This document shows positions 40,477-49,124 of a stretch of DNA of 64,000 nt, in pieces. The notes under the pieces are model-generated. The model had not been told where the DNA came from, did no database searches, and saw nothing but the letters and a program-made list of their open reading frames with translations. The position numbers and the translations under genes are program-made. The first letter of the stretch is position 1; every line of letters starts with the position of its first letter. This stretch comes from Rhodoplanes tepidamans. Its GTDB lineage: Bacteria; Pseudomonadota; Alphaproteobacteria; Rhizobiales; Xanthobacteraceae. The stretch spans positions 124,001 through 188,000 of the forward strand of contig NZ_JAUSUJ010000011.1 of assembly GCF_030813915.1 (NCBI RefSeq), read 5' to 3'.

Positions 40477-41415
40477 TCACCGCCAGCGGCGGTGCAGCCA
40501 CAGCCATTGCTCCGGGTGCTCGCGCACCCAGGTCTCGACCACGTCGGTGATCGCCTGCATGGTGCCGGCGACGTCGATGCGGCCGTCGGCGTCGCGCACC
40601 GGGGCGACCGCGTCCGTGATCTCGCCCGTGAAGCAGCCCGCCGGCAGGCGGATGATGCGCACCCCGTGGATCGGGCACTCGTACTCGCGCGCCAGCTTGG
40701 CGATCAGCGGGCTCACCCGGCAGGGCCGGCCGAAGAACGTCACGACGACGCCCTTGGAGTCGTGCTGGTCGACCAGCATGCCGACGTGATGGCCGGTCTC
40801 CAGGCCGCGGGCCAGTCGCATCGGGGCGCCGAAGCCGGACGGCACCAGCGTGCCCATCAGGGGCTCGCGCATCTCGATCAGCACGTCGGCGACCGAGCGC
40901 ATGTTGGGACGCCGGTAGAGCGCCATCGAGCGCAGGCCCTCGATGCCGGCGACCACGGCCGGCAGCTCCCAGTTGGCGAGATGCGCCGTGAAGATCACGG
41001 CCGGCCTCTCGGCGTCGCGCAGCGCCTCGAACTTCTTCAGCTCGCGCTCGCCGTAGGTGATGAACTGGCGCTCGCCGCGCGCCCCCTGGGCGGCGATGCG
41101 GTCGAGATTGATCACCTCGACGGCGACGCGGCCGAGATTGTCCCAGACGCCGGAGAGGATTCTCTCGATCTCCTGGTCCGACTTCTCCGGGAACGCCGCT
41201 TTCAGGTTGGCGCGGCCGATCCTGTGCTCGCGCAGCAACGGGCCGATCCGGCGCATCACGGCGCCGGCCTTGTCGCTCGCGCGCACGCGGTCGAGCCGGC
41301 GCAGCAGCCCGATCAGCGGCCGCACGGCGCCGCGCAGCAGCCGGTCGAAGCCGCGCTTGACCACCAGGCCGGAGCGCCAGGTCCAGTATTTCCAGTAGTG
41401 CAGGGGCGAGTGCAT
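40477..41415 (-). CDS. lpxXL: Lipid A very-long-chain acyltransferase
   Basis: A 312-residue lysophospholipid-type acyltransferase of the LpxL/HtrB family with one N-terminal membrane anchor. The catalytic H-x4-E is HLANWE, followed by RPNMRSVADVL and DQHDSKGVVVTFFGRP. As the last gene of the acpXL operon it should transfer the 27-hydroxyoctacosanoate-type acyl chain from AcpXL to lipid A at the inner membrane. It follows the dehydrogenase gene by 10 bp. Confidence 0.92.
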   Translation of the reverse strand: MHSPLHYWKYWTWRSGLVVKRGFDRLLRGAVRPLIGLLRRLDRVRASDKAGAVMRRIGPLLREHRIGRANLKAAFPEKSDQEIERILSGVWDNLGRVAVEVINLDRIAAQGARGERQFITYGERELKKFEALRDAERPAVIFTAHLANWELPAVVAGIEGLRSMALYRRPNMRSVADVLIEMREPLMGTLVPSGFGAPMRLARGLETGHHVGMLVDQHDSKGVVVTFFGRPCRVSPLIAKLAREYECPIHGVRIIRLPAGCFTGEITDAVAPVRDADGRIDVAGTMQAITDVVETWVREHPEQWLWLHRRWR

Positions 41416-41425
41416 CGAACCGCGA

Positions 41426-42448
41426 TCAGAAGGTGACGACCACCTTGCCGAACACCTGTCGGCCGGCGAGGCGATCGAGCCCGCGCTCGAACTCGGCGAG
41501 CGGCACCTCGGTGTCGATCACGGGCTTCAGGCCGGCGGCCATCTTGTCGAGCGACTGGGCGATGTTCCTCATCGTCGCGCCGAACGAGCCGATGATGCGG
41601 TACTGCTGCTGGAACAGCTGCATCAGGTTGAGCGTGATGCTCGGGCCCGAGGTGGCGCCGCAGGTGACGAGGCGGCCGCCGCGCTTGAGGCAGAGCAGCG
41701 AGCCGTTGAACGTGTCGGCGCCGACGTGCTCGAACACCACGTCGACGCCCTTCTTCTGCGTCAGCTTGCGGGTGACGCCCTCGAAGCGGTCGGTCTTGTA
41801 GTTGATCACGTGGTCGGCCCCGAGCGCCTTCGCCTTCTCGGCCTTGGCGTCGTCGCCCACCGTGGTGATCACGGTGCAGCCGATCTGCTTCGCCATCAGG
41901 ATCGCGGCGGTGCCGATGCCGGAGCCGCCGGCATGCACCAGCACGGTCTCGCCGGGCTCGAGCTTCGCGTTGTCGAACAGCATGTGCTGCACGGTGGCGA
42001 AGCCGATCGGCGCGCAGGCGGCGTCGGCGAGCGACACGCCGGCCGGCACCGGGACGACGAGGCGCGCCGGCAGGTTGATCAGGTCGCGGGCGAAGCCGTC
42101 GATGTGGAAGCCCATGATGCCGCCGACGTTCTCGCACAGATTGTCGCGGCCCTCGCGGCAGGCCTTGCAGGTGCCGCAGGTGAGCGCGCCGTACATCACC
42201 ACGCCCTGGCCGGGCGTGAAGCCGGTCACCCCGGAGCCGACGGCGGCGATCTCGCCCGACGCCTCGACACCGACCACGAGCGGCATCTTGCGCTTGGCGA
42301 AGGCCATCCCGCGATAGCCCCAAACGTCGAGATAGTTCAGCGCGACGGCCTTGACCCGCACCTGCACCTCGCCGCTCGCGGGCGGCGGCGGCGGATCGAT
42401 CTCGGTCAGCTCGAGCTGTTTGTCGCCGAGCAGCATCAGGGCGCGCAT
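41426..42448 (-). CDS. fabXL: Zinc-type alcohol dehydrogenase/quinone-reductase-like protein of the VLCFA operon
   Basis: A 340-residue medium-chain dehydrogenase. It has a four-cysteine structural-zinc loop (CGTCKACREGRDNLC), the Rossmann motif VLVHAGGSGIGTAAI and NYLDVWGYRG. In Rhizobium the equivalent gene sits between fabF1XL and lpxXL and is required for the 27-hydroxy-C28 fatty acid. It probably reduces an enoyl or keto intermediate, but the exact step is not established. Confidence 0.85.
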   Translation of the reverse strand: MRALMLLGDKQLELTEIDPPPPPASGEVQVRVKAVALNYLDVWGYRGMAFAKRKMPLVVGVEASGEIAAVGSGVTGFTPGQGVVMYGALTCGTCKACREGRDNLCENVGGIMGFHIDGFARDLINLPARLVVPVPAGVSLADAACAPIGFATVQHMLFDNAKLEPGETVLVHAGGSGIGTAAILMAKQIGCTVITTVGDDAKAEKAKALGADHVINYKTDRFEGVTRKLTQKKGVDVVFEHVGADTFNGSLLCLKRGGRLVTCGATSGPSITLNLMQLFQQQYRIIGSFGATMRNIAQSLDKMAAGLKPVIDTEVPLAEFERGLDRLAGRQVFGKVVVTF

Positions 42449-42493
42449 GGAGAGAACCTCTGAGGACGGGCCGCGCCGCGGGGCGCTGGACGA

Positions 42494-43255
42494 TCAGCGA
42501 TGGACACCGATGGCGGCGGAGAGGCCGCCGTCGATCGGCAGCACGGCGCCGGTCAGGTAGGCGGCGGCCGGCGACAGCAGGAAGGCGACCAGGGCGGCGA
42601 TCTCGTCGGGCCTGGCGAAGCGCCGCGCCGGGATCTGGCCTTCCATCTGGGCCCGGTACTTCTCGTAAGGCGCCATCATGGCGGTGTCGATGAAGCCGGG
42701 CGCGACGTAGTTGACGGTGACGCCGTTGCGGGCCGTCTCGATCGCCAGCGTGCGCACATAGGCGAGCAGGGCGGCCTTCGAGGCCGCGTAGGCGGCGTTG
42801 CCCTGGTTGGCCTGCAGGGCCGTGATCGAGCCGATGGCGACGATCCGCCCGGTCTTGGCGCGCATCATCGGCCGTGTCAGTGCGCCCACGAGACGGGTGA
42901 ACGACCAGAAGTTCACCTGCATGGCCGCTTCGGCCTTCGCCTGGTCGAGCATCATGGCGAGCGCGTCGTAGCTCTGCCCGGCATTGTGGACGAAGCCGGC
43001 GAAGGCCGGCATGTCCGCGAGCGTCCCGGCGAAGCTTTCGACGGCGGCGCGGTCCGACAGGTCGAGCCTCTCCACGGCGACCTTGCGGTCCGGCGCGGCG
43101 GCGGACAGCTCGGCGATCAGCGCCTCGGCCTCGGCCGTGGCGGACCGCACCGTGAAGCTGACGTCGAAGCCGGCCGCGACGACGGCCCGCACGATGGCGG
43201 CCCCGAGCCCGCGGCCGCCGCCGGTGACGAGGACGTGTCCGCAAGAGGTGGTCAT
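42494..43255 (-). CDS. SDR-family 3-oxoacyl-ACP reductase-like protein
   Basis: A 253-residue short-chain dehydrogenase with the NADP motif VLVTGGGRGLGAAI, NNAG-like FVHNAGQSYD and the catalytic Ser, Tyr and Lys in IGSITALQANQGNAAYAASKAAL. By position it supplies the ketoreduction of each elongation cycle on AcpXL. The described Rhizobium locus is not always reported with a dedicated FabG, so this is an extra module. It is separated from fabF1XL by a palindromic repeat (43282-43387). Confidence 0.85.
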   Translation of the reverse strand: MTTSCGHVLVTGGGRGLGAAIVRAVVAAGFDVSFTVRSATAEAEALIAELSAAAPDRKVAVERLDLSDRAAVESFAGTLADMPAFAGFVHNAGQSYDALAMMLDQAKAEAAMQVNFWSFTRLVGALTRPMMRAKTGRIVAIGSITALQANQGNAAYAASKAALLAYVRTLAIETARNGVTVNYVAPGFIDTAMMAPYEKYRAQMEGQIPARRFARPDEIAALVAFLLSPAAAYLTGAVLPIDGGLSAAIGVHR

Positions 43256-43281
43256 CGTGACTCCAGTCGAACCGTTCCGAC

Positions 43282-43387
43282 GTCATTCCGGGCCGCGCGC
43301 CCGAGCGCGCGGACCCGGAATCCAGCCACCGCCTCCGAGCAGGCCGCTGGATTCCGGGTTCGCCGCTGCGCGGCGCCCCGGAATGAC
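43282..43387. repeat. Intergenic palindromic repeat, copy B
   Basis: Outer arms GTCATTCCGG (43282-43291) and CCGGAATGAC (43378-43387) enclose an inner inverted repeat, ACCCGGAATCCAGC (43313-43326) with GCTGGATTCCGGGT (43346-43359). It lies inside the lipid A operon between two same-strand genes, so it may stabilise or cut the polycistronic mRNA. Same family as the elements at 875-1016 and 44738-44839. Confidence 0.8.
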
Positions 43388-43406
43388 CGCGAGGAGCTGT
43401 CCGCCA

Positions 43407-44684
43407 TCACGCCGGCTCCAGGCCCATCACCAGGGTGACGTTCTGGCCGCCGAAGCCGAAGGAGTTGGAGAGCGCGTGCGTGACCCGGGCGTCGCGTGCC
43501 ACGTTCGGCACGACGTCGAGCGGGATCGCCGGGTCCGGAATCTGGTGGTTGATGGTCGGCGGGATGCGCTGGTTCATCAGCGTCATCACGGTGAACACCG
43601 CCTCCACGGCGCCGGCCGCCGACAGCGTGTGGCCGACCATCGACTTGTTGGACGAGATCGGGACCAGGGGGGCGCGCTCGCCGAACACGGCGGTGACGCC
43701 CAGGCACTCCATCTTGTCGTTCTCGGGCGTCGAGGTGCCGTGCGCGTTGATGTAGTCGATGTCGGCGATGGTGAGCCCGGCGTCGGCGATCGCCTGGTTC
43801 ATGCAGCCGATGATCGGCTTGCCGTCCGGGCTGGTGCGGGTGCGGTGGAACGAGTCCGACAGCTCGCCGCAGCCCTCGACCACGCCGAGGATCTTCGCAC
43901 CGCGCGCCTTCGCCGATTCGTAGCTCTCCAGCACCAGGGCGCCGGCGCCCTCGGCCATGACGAAGCCGTCGCGGTTCTTGGAGAAGGGCTTCGCCGCCTC
44001 CTCGGGGACGTCGTTGGCGGTGGTCAGCGCCGACAGGAGCGAGAAGCGCACCAGGCTCTCGGTGTTGACCGAGCCGTCGGTGCCGACGCACAGCGCCGCG
44101 TCGGTCTCGCCGCGGCGGATCGCCTCGACCCCGAGCTGGATGGCGCTGGCGCCGGTTGCGCAGGCGGTCGACAGCGAGATCGGCATGCCCTGGGTGCCGA
44201 AGCGGGCGGCCAGGTGATCGGCCACCGAGGCGAACTGGAAGCGCTCGTGATGGGCCTTGAAGCGGCCCGTGGCGGCGGCCCGCAGCATGTCGTCGTAGGT
44301 GGCATGGCCGGCGGCGCCGGCGGCTTCGGCGAGCTCCACGCGCTGCGGCCATTCGATCTCGACCGGGGCGACGCCGAGGAACAGCGGCCCGGGGAAATGC
44401 CCGGGCGTGCCGATGCCCGATTCGGCGATCGCCTCGTCGACGGCGAGCTCGGCGAGCCGCTCCGAGAGCAGGGGGGCGCTGAACGGCTCGGCGGCGACGA
44501 AGTCGACGCAGCCGGCGATGCGGGTCTTGAGCCCCTCGGTCGGGAACCGGGTGATGGCGCGGATGCCCGACCGGCCCGCCGTCAGCTTCGACCAGTTCTC
44601 GCTCTTGCCGGCGCCCAGCGAGGTGACGATGCCCATGCCCGTCACCACCACCACGGGGCGGCCGGCCTTGTCGCGCACTGCCAT
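43407..44684 (-). CDS. fabF1XL: Beta-ketoacyl-ACP synthase of the VLCFA operon (catalytic)
   Basis: A 425-residue KASII-type condensing enzyme. The triad is complete: Cys in STACATGAS, His in NAHGTSTPEND and His in KSMVGHTLSAAG. GAGGAG stands seven bases before the ATG at 44684. It should elongate acyl-AcpXL to C28, paired with the degenerate synthase upstream. Confidence 0.93.
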   Translation of the reverse strand: MAVRDKAGRPVVVVTGMGIVTSLGAGKSENWSKLTAGRSGIRAITRFPTEGLKTRIAGCVDFVAAEPFSAPLLSERLAELAVDEAIAESGIGTPGHFPGPLFLGVAPVEIEWPQRVELAEAAGAAGHATYDDMLRAAATGRFKAHHERFQFASVADHLAARFGTQGMPISLSTACATGASAIQLGVEAIRRGETDAALCVGTDGSVNTESLVRFSLLSALTTANDVPEEAAKPFSKNRDGFVMAEGAGALVLESYESAKARGAKILGVVEGCGELSDSFHRTRTSPDGKPIIGCMNQAIADAGLTIADIDYINAHGTSTPENDKMECLGVTAVFGERAPLVPISSNKSMVGHTLSAAGAVEAVFTVMTLMNQRIPPTINHQIPDPAIPLDVVPNVARDARVTHALSNSFGFGGQNVTLVMGLEPA

Positions 44685-44737
44685 GTCGGGTCTCCTCACA
44701 GTGGAGCGCGGCAGGACCTCTGCCCGGCTCCCAGCCT

Positions 44738-44839
44738 CGTCATTCCCGAGGTCTCGCGACGCGGGTTGTCCGGAATCCGCGACCCCTGCTGGTGTTCATG
44801 GATTCCGGGCTCGCTGCGGCGCGGCGCCCGGGAACGACG
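44738..44839. repeat. Intergenic palindromic repeat, copy C
   Basis: Outer arms CGTCATTCCCG (44738-44748) and CGGGAACGACG (44829-44839) enclose an imperfect inner repeat (GTCCGGAATCC against GGATTCCGGGC at 44800-44810). It lies between the two synthase genes of the operon. Same family as copies A and B, with more mismatches. Confidence 0.75.
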
Positions 44840-44851
44840 GAGTGCCTAGTC

Positions 44852-46042
44852 CTAGCGCACCGCCTCGACCAGGGCGAGGCCCTCGCCGCGCCAGTGGCCG
44901 ACGCCGGTCACCACCACCCGGTCGAGCGGACCGGCCACGGGCTGCTCGAAGCCGGTGGTGTCGCACGGGCCGAACAGCCGGCCGTGGCCGAGCGCCAGGA
45001 CGGCAAGCGCGATGTTGAACACGAATTGCGGCTCGATCGAGTGGCCGGCGACGCTGCCGGTCGCCCGCACCGGCAGGCCGCGGGCGGCCAGCAGCTCGCG
45101 CTCCTCGTCGGTCGCTCCGGCGGCCCCGGTGGCGCCCGACAGCACGGCGGCCCGATCGGCCGCGACGGCCGGCAGGCGGCCCCACAGCCGGTCCAGCGAG
45201 GCCTTGACGGCACCGGGCTCGGTCCGCGCCGCGCGGTCGCTGACGACGGCCGTCAGCTTCGCCAGCGGTGTCGCCCCGCGCGCCTCGGCGTGGGTCCGCT
45301 CCTCGATCACCAGGAAGGCACCGAGCGAGCCGGTGGCGAAGCCCGGCTGCCCCGCCCGGTCCCACACGGTCCGGTACGGCGCCTTGAGAGCGTGGCCGCC
45401 GAACTCGAACAGCATCAGCAGGTCCTTGCGCTCGCCGTTCTGCGAGCCGCCCACCAGGGTGACGTCGCTCTGGCCCGCCGCGATGCGGGCGGCGGCGATG
45501 CGCACCGCCTCGATGCCCGAGCCTTCCTCGCCCATGAAGGTGCGCGAGGAGCCGGTGACGCCGTGCACGATCGAGATGTTGCCGGCCAGCAGGTTGGAGA
45601 GCTGGGCCAGGAACAGGGTTGGCCGCAGGTCGCTGGTGAGCCGCTCGTTGAGATAGGCGCCGGGATCGTTGGCGCCGGCCAGGCCCGACACGATGGCGCT
45701 GTCCACGGCCCAGTCGCGCTCGCCGCCGCCGGCCGCGACGATCATGTCGGTGCGGCCGAGGATCTCGGCCCGGCCCTTCAGCCCGGCCGAATCGAGGGCG
45801 AGCCCGGCCGCATAGGTGCCGGTGCGCTGCCACTGCTCCATCTGGCGCTGATCGCCCTTCTTGGGGATCTGCGCATCGAAGGAGGGGAGGGCGAGCGGGT
45901 GGACCACGTAGGGCGCGAAGGTGGTCTCGTCGTAGACGGCCTTGCCGGCGTCCAGCGCCTGCCAGTGGGCATCGGCGCCTTCGCCGAGGCAGGACACGAG
46001 CCCGACCCCGGTGATCCAGGCCTCGCGGGGCGCGTCAGCCAT
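44852..46042 (-). CDS. fabF2XL: Beta-ketoacyl synthase-like protein without catalytic Cys (chain-length-factor-like)
   Basis: A 396-residue thiolase-fold KAS homologue. The site of the active Cys reads VTGSSRTFMGEE, the first His motif (NAHGTxT) reads GATGAAGATDEE, and only the second region (VAGHSIEPQF) keeps a His. It therefore cannot condense by the usual route. In type II polyketide systems such a KS-beta partner sets chain length; I infer that it forms a heterodimer with FabF1XL to reach C26-C28. The start overlaps the fabZ stop by eight bases. Confidence 0.85.
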   Translation of the reverse strand: MADAPREAWITGVGLVSCLGEGADAHWQALDAGKAVYDETTFAPYVVHPLALPSFDAQIPKKGDQRQMEQWQRTGTYAAGLALDSAGLKGRAEILGRTDMIVAAGGGERDWAVDSAIVSGLAGANDPGAYLNERLTSDLRPTLFLAQLSNLLAGNISIVHGVTGSSRTFMGEEGSGIEAVRIAAARIAAGQSDVTLVGGSQNGERKDLLMLFEFGGHALKAPYRTVWDRAGQPGFATGSLGAFLVIEERTHAEARGATPLAKLTAVVSDRAARTEPGAVKASLDRLWGRLPAVAADRAAVLSGATGAAGATDEERELLAARGLPVRATGSVAGHSIEPQFVFNIALAVLALGHGRLFGPCDTTGFEQPVAGPLDRVVVTGVGHWRGEGLALVEAVR

Positions 46043-46508
46043 GGGCGGTGATCTCCAGGGGGTATCCGATCCGCCGCGCCACCTCTTCCATGTTGGTCCG
46101 GAAGTCCGGGTGCGGGAACGGCACGATGCGGAAGGTGAGGTCGGCCTCGCAGACGGTCTTGCCCTCGACCCTGACGCTCGCATGCGTCACGGCGAAGCCG
46201 GAGCCGTCGTGCTCGAGTCGGCCGGTGATCGACAGTGCCTGCCCGGGGGTCACGAAGGTGCGGAGCTTGGCCTCCTTGACGGCGGCCAGGAAAGGCATCC
46301 GGGCGAGGCCGTTGAGGCCGAGCAGAAGCCAGCCGCAGGTCTGCGCCATGGCCTCGATCAGCAGCACCCCGGGCATCAGCGGATGGCCGGGGAAGTGGCC
46401 TTCGAAGATCGTGCTCGTCTCGGGGACCTGCGCATGCATCTCGATCGTTCGCGCGTCGAGGTCGAGTGCGACGATCCGGTCGATGAGCTGGAAATACTCG
46501 AGACGCAT
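46035..46508 (-). CDS. fabZXL: 3-hydroxyacyl-ACP dehydratase
   Basis: A 157-residue hot-dog-fold dehydratase. The active-site helix and loop FEGHFPGHPLMPGVLLIEAMAQ contains the catalytic His and the following Glu. The length and the second-half sequence differ from housekeeping FabZ. It removes water from hydroxyacyl-AcpXL in the elongation cycle. It follows acpXL after nine bases. Confidence 0.92.
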   Translation of the reverse strand: MRLEYFQLIDRIVALDLDARTIEMHAQVPETSTIFEGHFPGHPLMPGVLLIEAMAQTCGWLLLGLNGLARMPFLAAVKEAKLRTFVTPGQALSITGRLEHDGSGFAVTHASVRVEGKTVCEADLTFRIVPFPHPDFRTNMEEVARRIGYPLEITAHG

Positions 46509-46517
46509 CGGGGGCGC

Positions 46518-46799
46518 TCAGGCGCCCTTGGCGGCGACGAGCTGGTCGATGCGAGTACAGAGGTTGCCGAGCACGAAGTACTGCTCGGTGGTCGCCTTGC
46601 CGTCGTTGACCTCCTGGGTCCACTGCTCGAGCGGCAGCTTGATCCCGAAGGCCTTGTCGATCGCGAAGGCGATGTCGAGGAAGTCGAGGCTGTCGATGCC
46701 GAGATCGTCGATGGCGTGGCTCTCCGGCGTGATCTTCTCACGCGGAATGTCGCATGTTTCCGAGATGATATTGGCGACGGTATCGAACGTCGAGGACAT
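46518..46799 (-). CDS. acpXL: Acyl carrier protein AcpXL
   Basis: A 93-residue ACP, longer than the housekeeping 78-residue form, with the phosphopantetheine site GIDSLDFLD (Ser about 41). Features of AcpXL are [23 protein letters not shown] and the C-terminal extension [17 protein letters not shown]. It carries the growing very-long-chain fatty acid for lipid A. First gene of the operon. Confidence 0.95.
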   Translation of the reverse strand: MSSTFDTVANIISETCDIPREKITPESHAIDDLGIDSLDFLDIAFAIDKAFGIKLPLEQWTQEVNDGKATTEQYFVLGNLCTRIDQLVAAKGA

Positions 46800-47033
46800 C
46801 GGTGACTCTCTGAATGCCGTGAATCCTGCCCGGCACGCGCAAGCGCATGCCCCCCAATACGGCGGCGATGGGTCGCTCTTTCGTTCCGGTCCGTATAGCC
46901 AAGACCCTGCGGGAGCGCAATGCGCGCCGCCGGCTGTCCCCCGCTGGACCGCAATGTCTTGCCGGGCCGCCCGAATCGGCCGCCGGCCGCAGCCGCGCGG
47001 CGGGGCTCGCGCGACCCCTCGTCCGGGGGCCCC

Positions 47034-47441
47034 TCACGGCCCCGGCGGCGTCTTGGGCAGCGGGACCGGGGTACAGCCGGGCCGGCCGCTGAGCACGCAA
47101 TCCTGGCTTTTCCGCTGATCCGCCATGGTGGCGGCGATCCACAGGCCGCCGCCGATCAGGAGCGTGAGCACGACCAGGGCGGCGATGTTGGTGAGCACGC
47201 GGTGGCGGTAGTCGTCCGGCTCCTCGCCGGCCTCGTAATGCGAAAGGTCGGCCACCACGGTCGCGGGAGGCGGGGCCGACCGGCCGGAGCGGGGGCCCGG
47301 TGCGCCCGGGCGGGGCACGAAGGGGATCACCCGGCCGCGCTCCTCGCTCGGCTCGGCGTCGCCGCGGGGGCGGTCGCCGGGACCGAGGCCGCGCCGGCGC
47401 TCTCCGCCTCCGATCCGTCCCCGGGTGGGTCCGCCCGCCAT
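47034..47441 (-). CDS. Small membrane protein of unknown function
   Basis: A 135-residue protein with an Arg/Gly/Pro-rich N-terminal half (1-65) and one membrane helix at about 90-108 (LTNIAALVVLTLLIGGGLW). A short tail ends DQRKSQDCVLSGRPGCTPV, with two cysteines. This tail pattern recurs, to my memory, in many small Hyphomicrobiales proteins without known function. AGGTGAG precedes the ATG at 47441. It is divergent from the PCu(A)C-like gene. Confidence 0.72.
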   Translation of the reverse strand: MAGGPTRGRIGGGERRRGLGPGDRPRGDAEPSEERGRVIPFVPRPGAPGPRSGRSAPPPATVVADLSHYEAGEEPDDYRHRVLTNIAALVVLTLLIGGGLWIAATMADQRKSQDCVLSGRPGCTPVPLPKTPPGP

Positions 47442-47658
47442 GCTTCGCTCACCTGCCGGTTCGATGATGGTGGAATCCCGGGCCGGCCATGGACATTCGG
47501 CACCGGTTCGACCCGAAGCGACCGGCGCAGCGATCGAGTGCCATTGTATCACTCCGGCGGCCGTCGTGACCAAGCCCGTGTGGGGCTTCGCGTCAACGTT
47601 ACATCAACACCTCCTGCCGCATAAGTGTTGCGATGCCGATCCTTCACAGCGTGGTCCG

Positions 47659-48150
47659 ATGCGCCCTCTCGTGACGCTCCTCGCCGTCGTTCTCGCCGTC
47701 CTGGCCCTGTCCGGCCCGCCGGCGGCGGCCCAGACCTATCGGACGGGCGCCATCGAGATCGAGAACCCGTGGGCCCGCGCGACGCCGGCCGGCGCCACCG
47801 TCACGGCCGGCTACATGCGGATCACCAACACGGGCGCGGTGCCGGATCGCCTGCTCGCGATCCGCTCGGCCGCGGCCGGCAGCGTCGATCTCCAGGAGCT
47901 GTCGCTCGACGACAACGTCATGCGCCTGCGCACCCTCGCCCGCGGCCTCGCCATCGCGCCCGGCCAGACCATCGAGCTGCGCCCCGGCTTTCCCTGGCAG
48001 GCCGTGTTCGCCAGCCTGGTGAGCCAGCTCCGGCCCGGCGACCGGGTTCCGGCCACGCTGGTGTTCGAGCAGGCCGGCAGCGTCGAGGTCGACCTCGCCG
48101 TCCATCCGATCGGCACCGGCCTGCGCCGCGCCAGCGCAGCCGGCGGCTGA
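47659..48150 (+). CDS. PCu(A)C-like protein lacking copper ligands
   Basis: A 163-residue exported protein with a signal peptide (about 1-24, cleavage AAAQ). The cupredoxin-like fold follows the PCu(A)C family: IEIENPWARATPAGATVTAGYMRITNTG. In the family, copper(I) is held by H-M-x(10)-M-x(21)-H-x-M. Here the matching positions read Q-E-L (VDLQELSLDD), M (NVMRL) and P-W-Q (GFPWQAVF), so both His and most Met ligands are missing. It may be a scaffold or have another ligand. Confidence 0.8.
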   Translation: MRPLVTLLAVVLAVLALSGPPAAAQTYRTGAIEIENPWARATPAGATVTAGYMRITNTGAVPDRLLAIRSAAAGSVDLQELSLDDNVMRLRTLARGLAIAPGQTIELRPGFPWQAVFASLVSQLRPGDRVPATLVFEQAGSVEVDLAVHPIGTGLRRASAAGG

Positions 48151-48181
48151 GCCGGCCGGCCTGAGGCGATTCGGCTCCGCC

Positions 48182-48213
48182 ATACGTTTGATTAAGGATA
48201 CGTTTGATTAAGG
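48182..48213 (+). repeat. Perfect 16-bp tandem duplication upstream of the EAL gene
   Basis: ATACGTTTGATTAAGG occurs twice without a gap (48182-48197 and 48198-48213). It is AT-rich against its surroundings and ends 47 bases before the EAL start codon, within the probable promoter. It could hold paired regulator sites. Confidence 0.85.
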
Positions 48214-48260
48214 GACCTCGGTTATTCGGTGAGGGTCCAGGATCGCGATCCGGGGAGCCC

Positions 48261-49124
48261 ATGACGAGCGAGCCGACCCAGACAGGCGCCCGCGGCGGGA
48301 CGGGCGGAGCGGCGACGGCCGGCAGGATCGGGGTCGCCGAGGCGCTGCGCGAGACCTGGCTCGAGCTCTGGTACCAGCCCAAGATCGACCTGCGGAAGAA
48401 GTGCCTGGCCGGCGCCGAGGCGCTCGCCCGCATCCGTCATCCCGAGCTCGGCGTCCTGCTGCCCGGCCGCTTCCTGCCCGGCCTCGACGAGGCCGGCCTC
48501 GTCGAGCTCGCCGAGTACGCCCTCGTCTCGGCGCTCGCCGACTGGTCGGTGTTCCGGGCCGCCGGCTTCAACCTGCGGCTCGCCGTCAACGTGCCCGTGC
48601 ACGTGCTCGGCCGGCTGCCGATCGCAGCGATCGTCGCCGCGCATCGCCCCGACGGCGCCGACTGGCCCGGCCTGATGGTCGAGGTCACCGAGGACCAGAT
48701 CGTCCGCGACATCCGGCGGGCCCAGGCGATTGCCGCGGAGCTGCGCGACAGCGGCATCACGGTCTCGATCGACGATTTCGGCGCCGGCTACTCGTCCTTC
48801 TCCAGCCTGCGCGAGCTCGCCTTCGCCGAGATCAAGCTCAACCACTCCTTCGTCAAGGACTGCGCCACCGACGCCACCAACGCGGCGATCTGCCAGACCG
48901 CCATCGATCTCGCGCACCGCTTCGGCAGCGCCGCCGTAGCCGAGGGCATCGAGAGCCTCGCCGACCTCCAGGCGCTGCAGATCATGGGGTGCGACTACGG
49001 GCAGGGCGTGCTGCTGGCGCCGCCGATGCCGAAGGACAGGTTCCTCGGCCTGCTGCAGCAGCGCTCGAACCGGCCTCAGGGCGGCGCCGACCATCCGGAC
49101 GGCCTCGCCGCCGCTTCGGCTTGA
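48261..49124 (+). CDS. EAL-domain protein (c-di-GMP phosphodiesterase-like)
   Basis: A 287-residue stand-alone EAL domain with no GGDEF or sensor part. The motifs are largely kept: QPK, GAEALAR (EAL with the following R), N in AVNVPVH, EVTED, SIDDFGAGYSS, IKLNHSFVKD and AEGIES. The enzyme is therefore probably active on cyclic di-GMP. The residues 1-32 are Gly/Ala/Thr-rich. GGGGAG lies five bases before the ATG. A tandem repeat marks the promoter region. Confidence 0.9.
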   Translation: MTSEPTQTGARGGTGGAATAGRIGVAEALRETWLELWYQPKIDLRKKCLAGAEALARIRHPELGVLLPGRFLPGLDEAGLVELAEYALVSALADWSVFRAAGFNLRLAVNVPVHVLGRLPIAAIVAAHRPDGADWPGLMVEVTEDQIVRDIRRAQAIAAELRDSGITVSIDDFGAGYSSFSSLRELAFAEIKLNHSFVKDCATDATNAAICQTAIDLAHRFGSAAVAEGIESLADLQALQIMGCDYGQGVLLAPPMPKDRFLGLLQQRSNRPQGGADHPDGLAAASA

